From the NCBI GenBank assembly GCA_028386065.3, contig JAKUCV010007760.1:22935-86934 (forward strand): a stretch of 64,000 nucleotides of DNA, given 5' to 3'. Source of the DNA: Turnera subulata (Eukaryota; Streptophyta; Magnoliopsida; Malpighiales; Passifloraceae). The notes beneath the pieces were generated by a model, which ran no database searches, was not told the origin of the DNA, and saw only the letters and a program-made list of their open reading frames with translations. Positions 11,138 to 24,137 of the stretch are shown piece by piece; position 1 is the stretch's first letter, and each line of letters starts with the position of its first letter. Position numbers and translations under genes: made by a program.

Positions 11138-14100
11138 GTAAGTACTGTGGATGTGTGAGTGGTGGTGTTATCATGGATCTGACGCTTCTTTTTTATAAAA
11201 TTTTGTGGAAGGGAACTCTTTGGAAATCATAAAAGCTTCAAGATGCTAGTGCAGTTGCAAACCCACAGTTTAGAAATTCAAATTTATTTGGCCTGTAATG
11301 GGTGGGGATGATGGAGATTCAATGCATGAGTTTTTTTTTTGGTTTATTAAAGTTTAGGTTGAGAGATGGTTTTCCTGAGCGTAGGATTGAGAGATTCAAC
11401 TAGTGCTTACAATAATATTACAGAGTATCTATTAAAAGAATAATTGGTGGGGTTTAAACTCTCTAGCCTAATGGGAGAAGTGATCATCCAACCCTAACTA
11501 ATTAAACGAGCCCGATTGGCGAATTTAGTGGAAGATTTACAATGTGGGTCGATCCAAATAGTAAGCCACTCGGTTTTGCTTAACTATGTCGCGAATTCGA
11601 ATCATGCACAAAATTCTTATTAAAAATCTAGCTCACCATAACCAGATATACAATTAGAGTCTAATCCAGATTAGTCAAGGCAAAATTTTAGATATTAAAT
11701 GAACAACAAAATAATGGATGATTTATTTTAGGACAACAGTATTGCTATTATATTATTTATGTGGTATAGTGTGTAACTGGGGTCTGGGGTAGGGAGAAGT
11801 GGTAGTACTTGCTTTGGAAATGGCAAGTTGGCTTTCGCACACCGTTGCTGACAATGAATCACAAGAACTACACATGGGGTCACCAATTCGAATCCATCAT
11901 GTAGTACAAAGTTAAAATATAATTCAAAACTTTCACATATATAGCAGAACTCCGACAGCTGACAACAAAAATCTCGTTGTCATTATATATATACGACTAG
12001 ATGAACCTTAAGGGAGGCAATCAAATTTTGGATTGGAAAAATATATATGGGTAGGCGTTAGTTTAAGTCCTACCCTATTATTATAGGTCACAATACTAGA
12101 AAATAAAAGAACCTTAGTGGTTCTCTTCTTTAGATGACAAAAATTTATAAAGCATCCATTTATCTTATAGAGTAATGATCTTTATCTCTTCCTTCGATAT
12201 TCATTGCGATCTAACTAACATTCACTGTTTACTACAAAATAATTCAATATATACATTTCATGAAGTTCTTCCATTCATATCTTTCCGTCCTCTTCATGCT
12301 ACATTTGGGACCCATGAAGCCGTTCTCACTTATTTCAACAGAGAATGCCTTCATACGTCATGATAAATATCAACCTTGCACCACTGTGGGGATTGATCTA
12401 AGTGATAAGTTATTTGGTTCTGCCTAAGGGATATTTCAGGTAGAATCCGGTTTTAATCAGGGCAATACCCAAATGCTGAATTTAAAACCAAAAAAAATAT
12501 CGATCTTTCTTACAAATTAGATTCCGTTATTTGAATTTCAAATTTTACGGTCTTCTATCTTCCATCCGGTTCTGCAAATCAAAAAAGAGAAAACTTATAT
12601 GCTTGATTCAGCATTCCCTAAATGGAGCTCACTTCATACTAAGCATCAGTGACAGTGCACAGTTGCAGTCTACTATTTTCGGGTTCAATAGATGGGTAAT
12701 AAATTTATAGACTTTAATTTAGAGGTCCTAAACTAACATCAATAAAGTATCACTCTCAAAGTCTTTGCCTAGCGTGATCTATAAATAGTTCACTCATGAT
12801 TTCATTTTCAAAAAAAAACTGTGGGCTAAGACAAATTCTACTCACTGTTTTAGGTTGTCCTTTTTCTTTCATTAATTAGTTGCCAGTTACCATGCTTCCC
12901 ATAATTTGCTCCTCTTTTCTTAGGCCGTACATAAACTGTTTGGATTGGGTCAAAACAGAAACATTACTTTCCTCAACAATTTACTTTCAAGCAACTTCAG
13001 GACAATAAATAAAAGCATCAATCTTCCATAATGGACTAATGTTTGAATGTTAATCATTGAAACTTAGCTTGGCGTGGCAAAGGAGACAACAAAGATCAAA
13101 AAGAAAACAAGTTGCTAACAATAACATTATCTCCTAGAGATGGGTGGCCTGGACCTAGTATATAGGTTCATGAAGAAAAGGAAGCAGGGGCCGCCCCACA
13201 AATCCTAACCCACTTTAGTTGGATCATTAGAAATCTTAAACGCATATTTCTATGTAATAGTGGCCCATTATCAATTATTAGAAAACTATTTAGTGTTTCT
13301 TTTCTTATTCCAATTCCACACATTAACTCAACATCACAATAAGTATCATTTGTCTTAGCCCACAGTGTGAATTGTTATGTTTGTTGACTTATTTTTTCCA
13401 CAGTAAAGATATGAGCTTTGACTGTCATAGTCATGCATGGAGTTGTGAATAATAAAGCGTGATTTTGCCTTTTGAACTGGGTGGATTAAACCATGATCAC
13501 AAGGATACAACTTAAAAGATCGATTCAATCTCTTTGGGACACCCAAAATCCATGCTGATGATTGCAGTTTGATTTTGCAATCATAAAGTCTGACTTGCTG
13601 TTGACCAAGAGAACTTTAGATGTTTATCATATTTTCTTTTGTCCTTATACAATTGCAGAAACTCTTTTGCATATTTTGCTCCAAAAAAAAACATTTGTAA
13701 TTCTCTTGCACCATTTTTCCCCCTTTCGTCACAATGTGCACGCTTATGATATTAATCTTATCCTTATTTTGGATGAAACAAAGTTAGAGCACCTGTCTAA
13801 ATGAAATCAACTGTAAATTGCTTACTAATTATATTTGGATGTGTGATACAAAAACGAAAATAGGGCCCAAGTTTTTATAAGATTGTTCAGGGTTTATAGG
13901 GGAGTTCAAACGAATTGTAAATCGGCCTCTCATTCCCAAGTATAAAAATCTGAAATAGAAGTGTGTGAATGATACATTTATAGGGGTTGGCCTCTCTACT
14001 TGCGGTTGCGATTGGTCGTGGTCGAATTTCCATCGGGTAAGCTCGGATTTCCTCCGAAAAATGACGTTAGTGTGAGCCTTTCAAGCTTCCAAGCTTTAGG

Positions 14101-15092
14101 CCTCGTGAGCCTCTAGAATATAGACTTGTTCTTCAAATTTAGAACTCAGGAGCTATTAGGTTTCGGGATGGGTCCTGTAGTATCAAAGAGAGTGAATCAA
14201 TCATAACTGTGCTAGCATTAGACTAAGATAAAAAAATACAAAAATTATTACTAACACAATTAATATATAACTACACATTTAAATATTTTTTACTATGTAA
14301 GAAAAAAGAAGAATAATTCTTTATCTTGTAGAGGCCAAGCTTGCTTTACTACATTTCCTCTCATAATATAAAGGGGGAAAATTATTTTTTTAGCAATACA
14401 GAAAAAGAAATCATGGTGCTTCATAGTCTCTTCAATTTAGATTCTGGATTTTTAATTACATTCTAACATTACGTTACAGTTTAGACTCTCTCCATAACAG
14501 AGATCGCAAACAGAAATTGATCTTAGTAGCCCACGCGTTATAAACATGACTAAGGATTACTACTGTATCACACCCTCAGTGAGAAAATGATTGGTTGATT
14601 ATATTTTAAAAAACAAGAGTATAGTTATTAAATTCACTATACATAATTAAGATTTGTCAAATCAGACCATGTTCCCGAAAAGTTGCACTGTCTAGTTTTC
14701 GGCCTCCGGTTGGGCTACACATTAGGATGAAGCCCCATCGCAGGTACCTGGGTTGTTGACGCATCAGGAGATAACGGGGCCCACTGATAAACACATCTAC
14801 GGCCCGGTTGGGTCAACGGTCACGTCATCCAGAGAAAGAGCCACGAGTCATCTGATCCAACGCCCCTGCGACAATATTCCTCGACACGTGTCCTCCAACT
14901 GCACCCAAATCACACCTGATGATGTAAAAATACGCCCCAAGAAGGAGACAGATGATCTCCGGCTTTTCTCGGATCACATGGGTGCGTGGGGCCCACTCAA
15001 ATGTTGCATGGTGTGGGGCCAATGTGGGGCCCAAAATTATAAGATTAATTAGAAACAATTGTTTGGGGTTTTTGCACTGGTCTTAAAATTAG

Positions 15093-15384
15093 GGATTGGG
15101 CTCCTCTCCAGTTGTAGCTCCTCTCCAGTTGTGGATAACAGGAGACATCCTGTTAAGTTAATTTATTTTATAAGATATCTTTTCAAGATTGTATTTATTT
15201 ATCTTCTTTTCTTTTTGTTTTGGTTATGTGATCGTTAAAAGAAAGAAACAAAAAGGAAAAAAAAATAAATATAATCTTGAAAAGATATCTTATAAAATAA
15301 TTAAGAATCATTAAATTTAATCTAATGATTGAAATTGACTTAAGAGGATGTCTCCCGTTATCCAACTGGAGACCAGCCCAATCC
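15093..15384. mobile_element. MULE-like MITE, 292 bp
   Basis: The left end GGATTGGGCTCCTCTCCAGT and the reverse-complemented right end GGATTGGGCTGGTCTCCAGT form terminal inverted repeats of about 22 bp. The flanking 9-bp duplication is TAAAATTAG at 15084-15092 and 15385-15393. Inside is a second, larger palindrome (about 15165-15210 against 15265-15300) that would fold most of the element into a stem. A 15-bp direct duplication (ctcctctccagttgt/g) follows the left end. It is non-coding. Confidence 0.85.
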
Positions 15385-16092
15385 TAAAATTAGGGGCTAT
15401 GACTTTGGGTCTTATTTTTTTTTTCTTTCAAAGCTGTAGGGCAATTATTTGAAGGGATAGGTAGGTAGGTAGTAGTACTGGGAGTTGAGAGTTGGGACCC
15501 CCCACCCTCTCCATCTAGGGGGGCACTGTCCCTCTTCTGTGGCTTCTGCTCTCTGGGCTCCGAGGACATGGCATGATCTTCATACAGTTAAATACTGGTA
15601 CAACTTATCCCACAAGAATTAAAAGCATTGTTGTTTAGGTTTGGGATCTTGGACCAGGTTTTGGGGTTACCCTACGCATAACTGAGAGATGATGAATGTT
15701 TTCCACGTAGACATAGATAAATTAATGAACCAAAATGATATAGGAGTTCATGTGCTTTCAGGCAACACATGTCGTCCCAACTCAATACTGTCTTGTGAAA
15801 TAAATCTATTGGATAAGAGGCCCAGAAAGGATTGGACTGGCGAGATCAAACAACAACCAACCCCGCAATTTTGTCTGGTAAGCAGCCATCAATATTAACT
15901 AGCAAGCTGGGCCTCGAGCAAAGCAATAGTAGAGTCCAATAATCAAACCGAGATAAAGCCCACAAACTGATTCTCACGCTCGACCGTGGCGCGTGACAGT
16001 TCCGTTTGGGCAGAAAGAATCAAGCGTCACCTATCTCTTCTATATTCCCTCGATTTAAAAAAAATCAAAAACTCTCACCCAAAAAAACGCCT

Positions 16093-16351
16093 ATGGCAGC
16101 AACTCCCTCTACCCACTCCATTTCCGATTATTCCATATCCCTCATCTTACAGGCCCCTTTCCTCGACCCGGTTTCTGCTTCTCGTCTCCGGTTCTCCTCT
16201 CGCCGACCCAGGTCAGTCCACCACTGTGCCGTCTTGTAAATTTGGGTTTTTGTTTTTTTTTTTGTTTTTTTTTTGTATCCAATACATTTGTATACTTATT
16301 TCTTGTTTTGGGTTTGGTTTTAAGAAGTTAGGGTTTATGAAAAATGGGTGA
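16093..16351 (+). promoter_or_regulatory. FKBP20-1 leader with 5' UTR intron and uORFs
   Basis: The FKBP20-1 leader contains a likely 5' UTR intron: donor CCCAG|GTCAGT at 16211/16212 and an acceptor near 16323. An upstream ATG at 16093 opens a frame that, after this splice, would end within a few codons of the main start (about 40 codons). A second upstream ATG at 16337 opens a 4-codon frame ending at 16351 that overlaps the main ATG (16344) out of frame. The main ATG has A at -3 and G at +4; the 16337 ATG has a poor context. Both uORFs are seen directly; any translational control is inference. Confidence 0.5.
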
Positions 16352-17634
16352 TGCAATTGATTTAAGTGGGGATGGAGGTGTGGTCAAGACCATCCTAAGG
16401 AAACCAAAACCTGACGCGGTGGCTCCTTCTGATGATCTTCCTCTAGTTGATGGTACTATTTTTGTTACAATTTCTTTTTTCTACTATAGCTCATTAATAA
16501 CTATGAAAGATTGATTTTTTACAGTTGGGATTTGACTATATGGTGTTTGCTGTTATTGTTTGATTAGTGCAATACGAGGGCACACTTGAGGAAACAGGGG
16601 AAGTGTTTGACACTACCCGCGAGGACAATACAGTGTTCTCCTTTGAAATTGGAAAGGGCTCTGTCATCAAGGCCTGGGACATTGCCCTTAGAACCATGAA
16701 GGTCCATAGATAGTCTATTGATTCAATTCTTGTTAATAGTTTCTATGGCTTTTCTTTCTGAGGGTTCAATCTTTTTTTTTTTCTTAAACCAGGTAGGGGA
16801 AGTTGCTAGAATTACTTGCAAGCCAGAATATGCTTATGGAAGTGCTGGCTCTCCCCCCGACATTCCGCCCGAGTAAGTACATATTGTTGTTATTCTAGTC
16901 TTTCAGCTTTCTGCTTACAATTCGATGTTTTCTGAGTGTAGTGGAGACTAAAACCTTTAGTCTTCGGTAAAGAGATAGTTTTGATATTTTTTTAAGGTGC
17001 GATCCCAAAGGATATGTGATTTTGGTAGTAGGTTAATCCAGCTATGAATGGCATTTGCACCTTTTCCTGCTTTATTGGTCCAAACAGCAAACTTTCCGGG
17101 AGAGAAAGGTTGGCCAGATTGTCATTTGTACCATGAATTGGTTGACTTGTGGTCGTTGTTTAAGTGCTTTAAAATTCAGGAGTCTTCTGTTCAGTATCCT
17201 TTCTTTTGTTGGTGGAAATTGAATGTCATCTCCCTAATGATCCGTATATCTTTTACTTAATGCAGTGCGACCCTTATTTTTGAAGTTGAGTTAATGGCAT
17301 GCAAACCGCGAAAAGGTGCTAGTGCAAGTAGCGTTTCGGAGGAGAGGGCTAGGCTGGAGTAAGTTATATTTCTTGCAATTCTTGGTTTAAAGAATTATGT
17401 TCGCCTATCCTTGGATTTACTTTTCAGTGCGATATGGGGTTTGAGTTTGGCTATTTCCTCTTTTAATACATTATCAGGGAGTTGAAGAAGCAAAGAGAGC
17501 TTGCTGCTGCTGCCAAAGAGGAAGAGAAGAAGAAAAGAGAAGAAGCTAAGGCAGCAGCTGCTGCAAGAATCCAAGCCAAGCTGGAATCAAAGAAAGGCCC
17601 AGGAAAGGGTAAGGGGAAGGGAAAGCCAAAATAG
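16344..17634 (+). CDS. FKBP20-1: FKBP20-1-type peptidyl-prolyl isomerase
   Basis: Five exons join to 573 nt (190 residues plus stop): 16344-16452, 16568-16701, 16793-16872, 17266-17358 and 17478-17634, all with GT-AG introns and a continuous frame. The N-terminal [12 protein letters not shown] and the domain at about residues 30-120 ([51 protein letters not shown]) form a single FKBP domain. It is followed by a charged coiled segment (about 130-175) and a Lys/Gly-rich tail that could direct it to the nucleus. FKBPs catalyse cis-trans isomerisation of prolyl bonds. Length and architecture equal Arabidopsis FKBP20-1 (190 residues). Whether catalytic activity is retained is not decided: the canonical active-site aromatic set is only partly present. 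It is convergent with SDIR1, about 1 kb apart. Confidence 0.95.
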
Positions 17635-18617
17635 GTCGTCATTGGCATGGTGCTGATCAATACTGTTTCTCAGAAAATGGGGAAAAAAGTTTCTAGTTTT
17701 GCACTAATTCGCGGTGTTTATACAATAATTACCTCCACAACGTGCACCAGTAATCAGCACCATAAGGGTCATTTAGGAATTAAGCATGGTTTCGTTTTTA
17801 GATCTTGATTGCTTGTGTTTCTGTGCTTGTGTAATGGAGCGTGTGATATAGGGAGAGTTTAGTTGAACTCGATCATTTGTAATGATGCTTATACGGTCGT
17901 GTGGAAGTTGCTTATGATCCTTTATATTCAACTCGATCTTCTTCAGTCATCTTCATAAAAAAGGCTTTCAGACTCTTACAACGATACATTAGCGTGGAGT
18001 CACTAACTAATGCCGCATGGAGTCTGGTTTTCTTATAACAACAAAATGGTGTTCCATGAGGTATACAAAGAATGTCCAATGGGTATACTTCTCTTTCTAC
18101 AGTTGAAATGGCTTTCTTCGTCAACTAAAATGTACTATTTCTTTAACATTCAACACTTACGGAATTCGACTTGGGCCGTCAATTGTGAAAGGGCTAACTA
18201 CCAGACTCATTATGTTTGAAATGCTTATCACGCCACCTGCTAGTATCCGGAACAGCACTATCGAATGCAGCTTATGTTGAGAGGGTGATAACATTTAACA
18301 AAAAGACAAAAAGACAAAATGACAGCTAAAGGAATTCTACGACCACCTGCGCCAAAAAATCATACTTTTCCATCTGAATTAGCAGCCAACAACTTACTAG
18401 AGCTGTTAGGATGCAGCTACACATCTAGTATACAGGTTACAAGGCAATTCCCCCATTTCTCCCCTTCAACTTTCTGTTTTCCTGCAATGCCTAACATAAG
18501 TTACTAGAAAGCTAGCCACAACCTACAAATTAGGCCTTCCGTAATCTGTAGATTAATGAGGATTACAGATATCGATACATGTATAGATTATGTGATGTAT
18601 GGGCTAGCACTAAATAG
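17635..18617. other. Convergent 3' flank between FKBP20-1 and SDIR1
   Basis: This holds the two 3' untranslated regions and a short spacer. I see no additional gene, repeat or RNA in it; the short open frames overlap both strands and lack family signals. Confidence 0.6.
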
Positions 18618-21600
18618 TTAAACCATGTAAGATGCATCCAATCCTCCTCCATTATCTTGCCATCCTGATGCTGCCCTGAATTTACAAACGGGGCATGTTC
18701 CTTGCTGTCGCAGCCATGGGTCAATGCAGTTAGCATGGAACTGCAAAAAGCAACTATCAGTTAGATGCATGCAAAGGTGTTGAACAGTCAAACTCCTTAT
18801 TACCCCTGACAGAAGAAGATCAACATTGAAACATAAAACCTGAAAAGCTAGAATCATCCAAAAGTGGAGTAGAAATTTCTGCAGAAATTTTTAGTTTAGT
18901 GTCACACATTAGAAATGAAGCTGTTTCCTCTTTTATTTTTAATATCCAAATAAACTAGGACCTCTCTTCAACCTCCAGACATTGACTACATGAAAGAGAG
19001 CGACTGGATAGAGCAAAAGGAAAAAGGAAGTGGCTGAATATACACAAATAAAGACGAATCTGGTGAGAGACTAAAGCATTGATAGTACTATTTCTTAAGA
19101 AAAAACAGTTTAAGATGAGGATGAACCTGATGCAAGCATGGCAAGGTACGAATTAATTCTCCCTCATTAGCTTGTTCCAAGCACACAGTACAAGTAAGCT
19201 CATCATCTGAAGCCTTCATGCTTCTAATTACATTTGCAGTATCTTGCTTCTTTTGCTAAAATGTAAGAGCAGAATATAAATACTTAAACACAACGAAAAA
19301 TGAAACCAGGCAAAAAAAAAGCACAAAAGAATAGAAAGCATAAAAACTCAGCAGCTGAAACTTTTTGATGCTAAGCAGCTGAATCTTAAAGCAAAAAATG
19401 AATAGTAGAGATGCTTCCACCAGAAATGGGGATGTCACTCTACCAACAAAGTTGCATTTGCAGAATAGCAGGGGAGAAGGTCTAACTCAGGATGCCAATA
19501 AAGAAAGGATGGTAAAATTAATTGTTCTTTTTCCAAACTTCTATTAGCAATACTGAGCAGTGGAAATAGGTTTGGCGCAACAATAAACTAGTGATCAGTA
19601 CCAATGGGCTTGTAGCACATTGGTACTCTTGCAAAAGCAAGAGGGGTGAGGTCTCGGATTTGAGTCTCACCTTCAACATCGACTAGTATCAAAAAACTAG
19701 TGATCAGTGCAGAACAGCAGTCAAAAGACTGAAAATGATACAACTTTGGCTAGAAATGCACATCAACCTTGGACATAAAATGAAAAATTAGCACAATGGC
19801 CTATCTGTCTTAACAAATAAGATACACTAACTGAAACTCAAAACTTATGGCACATATGTAACAGTTAAATGTGGACAAAGTAAAGGCATATATACCTCAG
19901 CAGGGACAGAAGATGAGGCTTGCTGCGTTGAAGCACAACTACTGTCACAGGGAAAAAAAATAGAGCTCATCGTCAAACCACTCATGTTCAAACAGCCATA
20001 AGCTATTCCAAGCACTAACCCAATATAGGAACACGTAACACATAAAACGAATGATGTCAAATTTCTAATACCCCAAAATCAGATCATAGCATAGAAGCCA
20101 ACTCTTAGTACAGTTTCACATTTTTTTTTGGGGTATATCTCCATGACACACACAGTGAACCCAATCTCACTCAGGTTGCTTTATGGTTTAAACATGAAAA
20201 GGCAACACATCCCAATGCACTTTATTCTCCACCAGTATGACGCATATGCTGTAAGCAACCAAAGTAAAGTTCCAACAGAAGCCACTCAATCCCTCGAAAG
20301 TCAATGCATATTAGAGAATCAACTAACTCATGGCATGCTTTTGGAGCCATCAGTAGACTTGCAACATATTCAAGAGGATGAATGAACCAAAAACATAGAA
20401 CATTTAAACGATGCAAGTATAAGGAAGTATCACTACCACAAAGATGCAAGTATAAGGAAGTATCACTACCACAAAGATGCAAGTCATTAGAGACTGTATG
20501 TCAAGAGTTAGCCAAGCAATCCTTGAAAAATAAAAACTACGCAGCTAATGACAAAATAAAAGGTCACAAATAAATAGTTTCTCAATGCAAAGAATCTGAT
20601 GAATTATGATGATCTGATTTGTAAGTTGCAACAGCAAAAATAGCAGTGAAACAAAGAAAATTCCTGAGTGAGGATCAAAGTTCTGACAAACAAAGTCATA
20701 CTTGTAAAGGGGGTTAGTTCAGAAAAGGAATCATGTGCCCCAATGTTTGCATACCATATTCACTAAAATATAAATATTCAACTACCATTTTTCTTGATTA
20801 AATTGGCCAATACATGGCACTACGAGATTTTTTTAGAAAGTTAGATACACCATCAGACTAACCTGTGAGAACCATTGATCTTATACATGTGAACAGGAAG
20901 GGAATTTATCTCCTCCTCACTCATTGATGCCGTTGTGGGCACATTATCTGAATCTAGTGCTCTCAAAGTCTCATAGTCTGGGTATAAACAACAAACACAG
21001 AAATAATCACGTGATGAATACATTCTGAACATCAAAATATCTAACATCCCGTAAAATAGTAAAAAGCTTTTGATGTATTGTAGCAGTTGATAGTTGCAAT
21101 CCAGTGAATATCATGCTTTGGAGTATACAAGCATAACTTTTCAATGCACAACATGAGCATGGAGGATGCACCTACCTAGGTCATCGAGTTCCCGGTCTAG
21201 GAGTGCAAGCTGGAGCCGAAGGCCCTGCAAACGGCCTCTGGTTGCAAGTGCTATTGAAGCAGGCATGTGCAACCGCAACTCGGTGTGACCGAGAAGGCCA
21301 CTAGCCATCACAGCATGCGCTTGAGCTTGCGCTTGAAGTTGCTGACAGGTTGCATACATCCTCAGCGTCGTGGCCATCAAAAATATGCCCAGGACCAGCC
21401 AGAGCTGCAAACATCAACATAACCGTCACACCACATCAACAACCAACAAATGTATAACCACCATGTCCGTAATTCGACAAAGAGGAAGACAATACCATAA
21501 AATTAGCCGGCATTTGGTGGGAGTTCAATATCATGAATAGCAAGAGAACTGCCAAACACATCAAACACAGTATGACTCATAAGAAACATAAAACACAAAC

Positions 21601-21904
21601 AAATGTTTCTCCGATCCATCAATCAACAAAAGAGAAGAGCACAACCGGGTACATCACAACAACGTATACCTGTGACGAGAAAAACAAGGGAATTGGAGTT
21701 CACGGGGCGCGTACCGTGCACGCGCTGGTTCAACAACAAGGGAAAAAAAACTGTTAAAACAACAAAAAAAAAATGACGCGAATCGGAAAAGTGAGACTGT
21801 AGAAATCGAGAAGAATAAATTTTTACCATTGCCCGCCGCTCGGGGACGAAAGGCGGTAAGCCATTCTCCAAATCGGCTCTCGTTCCTCGAAACACAAAAC
21901 TCAT
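18618..21904 (-). CDS. SDIR1: SDIR1-type membrane RING-H2 E3 ubiquitin ligase
   Basis: Eight coding exons on the minus strand: 21904-21827, 21724-21670, 21548-21496, 21404-21176, 20977-20863, 19941-19896, 19255-19127 and 18740-18618. They total 828 nt (275 residues) in one frame with GT-AG introns; a 5' UTR intron (donor at 22032) also appears. The protein begins MSFVFRGTRADLENG and carries two adjacent hydrophobic segments (about residues 38-75). A long QLQ/RLQGLRLQLALLDRE region follows, then a C-terminal C3H2C3 RING (CTVC, CLHQFHANC, CPVC) and the ending DASYMV. The RING is split by an intron between Q and F. Arabidopsis SDIR1 (273 residues, same start and end) is an endoplasmic-reticulum E3 ligase that promotes ABA and salt/drought signalling. 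Introns hold a SINE and a 33-bp tandem repeat. Confidence 0.96.
19600..19693 (+). mobile_element. tRNA-like SINE in SDIR1 intron 6
   Basis: A 94-bp unit is flanked by a perfect 15-bp duplication, AAACTAGTGATCAGT at 19585-19599 and 19694-19708. It carries an A-box-like TAGCACATTGGTA near 19613, a B-box-like GGTCTCGGATTTGAGTC near 19650, and ends tatcaaa. These are the marks of a short tRNA-derived SINE moved by LINE machinery. It lies antisense to SDIR1 between exons 6 and 7. Assignment to a named SINE family is not possible from memory. Confidence 0.8.
20410..20483. repeat. 33-bp tandem repeat in SDIR1 intron 5
   Basis: Two identical 33-bp units (20410-20442, 20443-20475) beginning gatgcaagtataaggaag are followed by the first 8 bp of a third. 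It lies within the intron between exons 5 and 6. The perfect identity suggests a recent duplication; copy number may vary between individuals. Confidence 0.9.
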
Positions 21905-22089
21905 GCTTTTAACAATCTGGAATCACAGGTAATAACGCTAAGCTTAATCGGATCATATGATTCGTCAAACAATCTAACCAAATATTAATTAGAAAAATTA
22001 ACCATTCACTAAGAGGGAGTAACGAGACTTACGGTGATCGGAACTGAACGACGCCGGATGAGGATGTGTGCCGATCAATTCATGACCTT

Positions 22090-24137
22090 TTCAGGATGTC
22101 AGTTTTGGAGGAGGAAGAAGATTTGATCAACGGGCGGCCGAGTCGGGGTGGAGCGATTTGACTCGGGCGCGTCGCTGAGGAAGCTGCTTTTCTTCTCTTC
22201 TTTTTTTTCTTTTTCTTTTTTCCTTTTAAAAAAATAAAAAAGGAAAGGGAGTTATCTGGCTTGTTTCTTACCAAACAAAAACTAACGGCTTCTCTGCAAG
22301 TTCGCTGTCGGAATTATCGACAATGTCCGGATGAAATGAAAAGTAGATTTTTTTTTTTTGTAACAAATGAAAGAAAACAGATTAATTAATCTCTGTCGGT
22401 AAAGCACCAAAAAAAAAGTGTCTTTGGGCACGAACGACATCGTTTCACATAGTGATAAATTGTTGTTTGGCTCAGAATTTATATCGTTTTTTCAATTTAT
22501 GCTGTCTTTATATATGGAAACGTATAATTATATTTTCCAATATTTATATTTATACTATAATTTATATATTGTTAAGCTAATAGCTTTGAGGAGCCACAAT
22601 ATTTTTAGTAGTTATTATGTAGCTTTTTATTTTTGAGAAAATATGTATTACGTAGTTAATAATTTATTAGAAGTTTATATTGATTCCAACCATATGCCAA
22701 AAGACAAGGTGGGTTTACAATTATAGCTACTTTATGAGATCTTTGAGGTTAAATTCACTTCAAGCTGGTGACACGACAACATCCAGTTTCTTCGTAAATG
22801 GGAGAGTTGTAAACATAAAAGTGCTAATCAGATAACACACTTTGAACCTAGTAACACTTCCTTTAGGTGAGGTGGTTAACTACTTAGCTTATAACCTTGG
22901 TTAGAAGTAAAGCGTTCTTCATAGAGAAAAATATAAGTTTAATAATATCTGAATTCTTATTAGGTTATGCACCTTTTGAATTTTTTCTCTGAATTCTATC
23001 AAAGAATATGATGTCCAAAGTAAGTAATTATGCAAAAAATAGACATGAAGTTGGAAGGAAACATAATTTGTAAGTTCAATCTTAGATTAAGATGGGAGTA
23101 GAAAAAATTTCTTGAACGGAGTTTAGGTATTTAAATTTTATTTTTTACATAAATAATTAATTATCGGATGATAAAATTGAATTTTTGTTAATAAAATTGA
23201 AGAAATTTAAATTACTTGGAAAAAATGTAGAAACTTATGTTCAATTAACAATACTATAAATTGTTTTGAAACCCTTTTAGCTAAATATAATATCTTATTG
23301 TTTCTAGGTTCAACATATCTCAGAACTTCATGGACTTATTGATGATCTCCAATCCGTTCTCCGATAAATTAAAAAGAAATAGCAAATCCTTAATGACCAA
23401 AATATTGAACTCAAGAGTTATAAAGGCTGATTTGTCCAGCGATCAAACTGCAGGAATAACAATAATAAGCCCTCCACTTTTTAAACTCCTTATCATGTTC
23501 CAAATTTTCCACCATCATTTTTCTTTCATAAATTTGTTCATACATGATAATGTAGTATAGCCCCTGAAAAAAAAAAAATTGAAACGCTCCAATCCAATTA
23601 GTTGAGATGCCTATCTTTTTTCTTGAAAGGCCTATCTTGTAGTTTAAATTTTCAGGTATAGAGATTTTCTACCCAGATCAGATGCGAATATTGATACCAA
23701 CTCTTTTATTGAATACCAAACTATTTACTTAAAATTGTTCTTTTGTGTTCATCAAAAATAAAAATTGTTGTTTTGTGAAGAAAATGGAAAAATTTCTCCT
23801 GTACGAATGTGATAGTTGTGAATCTTGTGATCCTGACTGCGGGTTGCATTGCCAGGCTGGAATTGAGAATCAGAGGTCAGAAGAAAACAAACTCTTGTTT
23901 ATTCATTGGAAACACCAAACCAAAATGTGCTGGCACCCACCCTAACCTAACTGCTTCCACATATATATACCGCATTCTGACCCCAAAAAAAACAAGAAAA
24001 GAAAAAGAAAAAGACTACATTAAATAATATCCCCTCCCCGGGTATACCTCATCATATTATTCAAACTTTCTTTTCCCACCAAACCTACATTGACCAATCA
24101 CCAATCAATGGCCCACCCCCAGCAATTTGGTGATATG
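22090..24137. other. Intergenic region upstream of SDIR1
   Basis: The first 200 bp are the SDIR1 promoter and 5' end. The rest is AT-rich with no recognisable gene. A duplication scar is at 23731-23777, and a weaker 9-bp one (gcctatctt) at 23609-23638. Short open frames here have no family features. Confidence 0.55.
23731..23777 (+). repeat. 17-bp duplication around ttcatcaaaaata
   Basis: AAAATTGTTCTTTTGTG (23731-23747) recurs as AAAATTGTTGTTTTGTG (23761-23777), 16 of 17 identical. The 13-nt insert is ttcatcaaaaata, again with an ATC-A(n) form. Confidence 0.65.

Larger units (their letters stand above)
9511..16092. other. Intergenic region with two MULE-like MITEs
   Basis: About 6.5 kb between RTFL and FKBP20-1. 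The first part is the RTFL 3' region. Apart from the two MITEs (10927-11137 and 15093-15384) I see no gene: the longer open frames (for example 14753-15052) lack family features. The segment at 14690-15050 is more GC-rich and holds a CACGTG core near 14886, but no gene start follows closely. Confidence 0.55.

Noticed and set aside
11560..11900. Two B-box-like aattcgaatc motifs
   Set aside because: No matching A-box at the right spacing, no tail and no duplication.
14885..14891. CACGTG (G-box/ABRE-like) motif
   Set aside because: No gene start within a plausible distance; single 6-mers are expected by chance.
14753..15058. Overlapping frames of 99 and 77 codons on both strands
   Set aside because: No family resemblance; overlapping open frames in a locally GC-rich patch.
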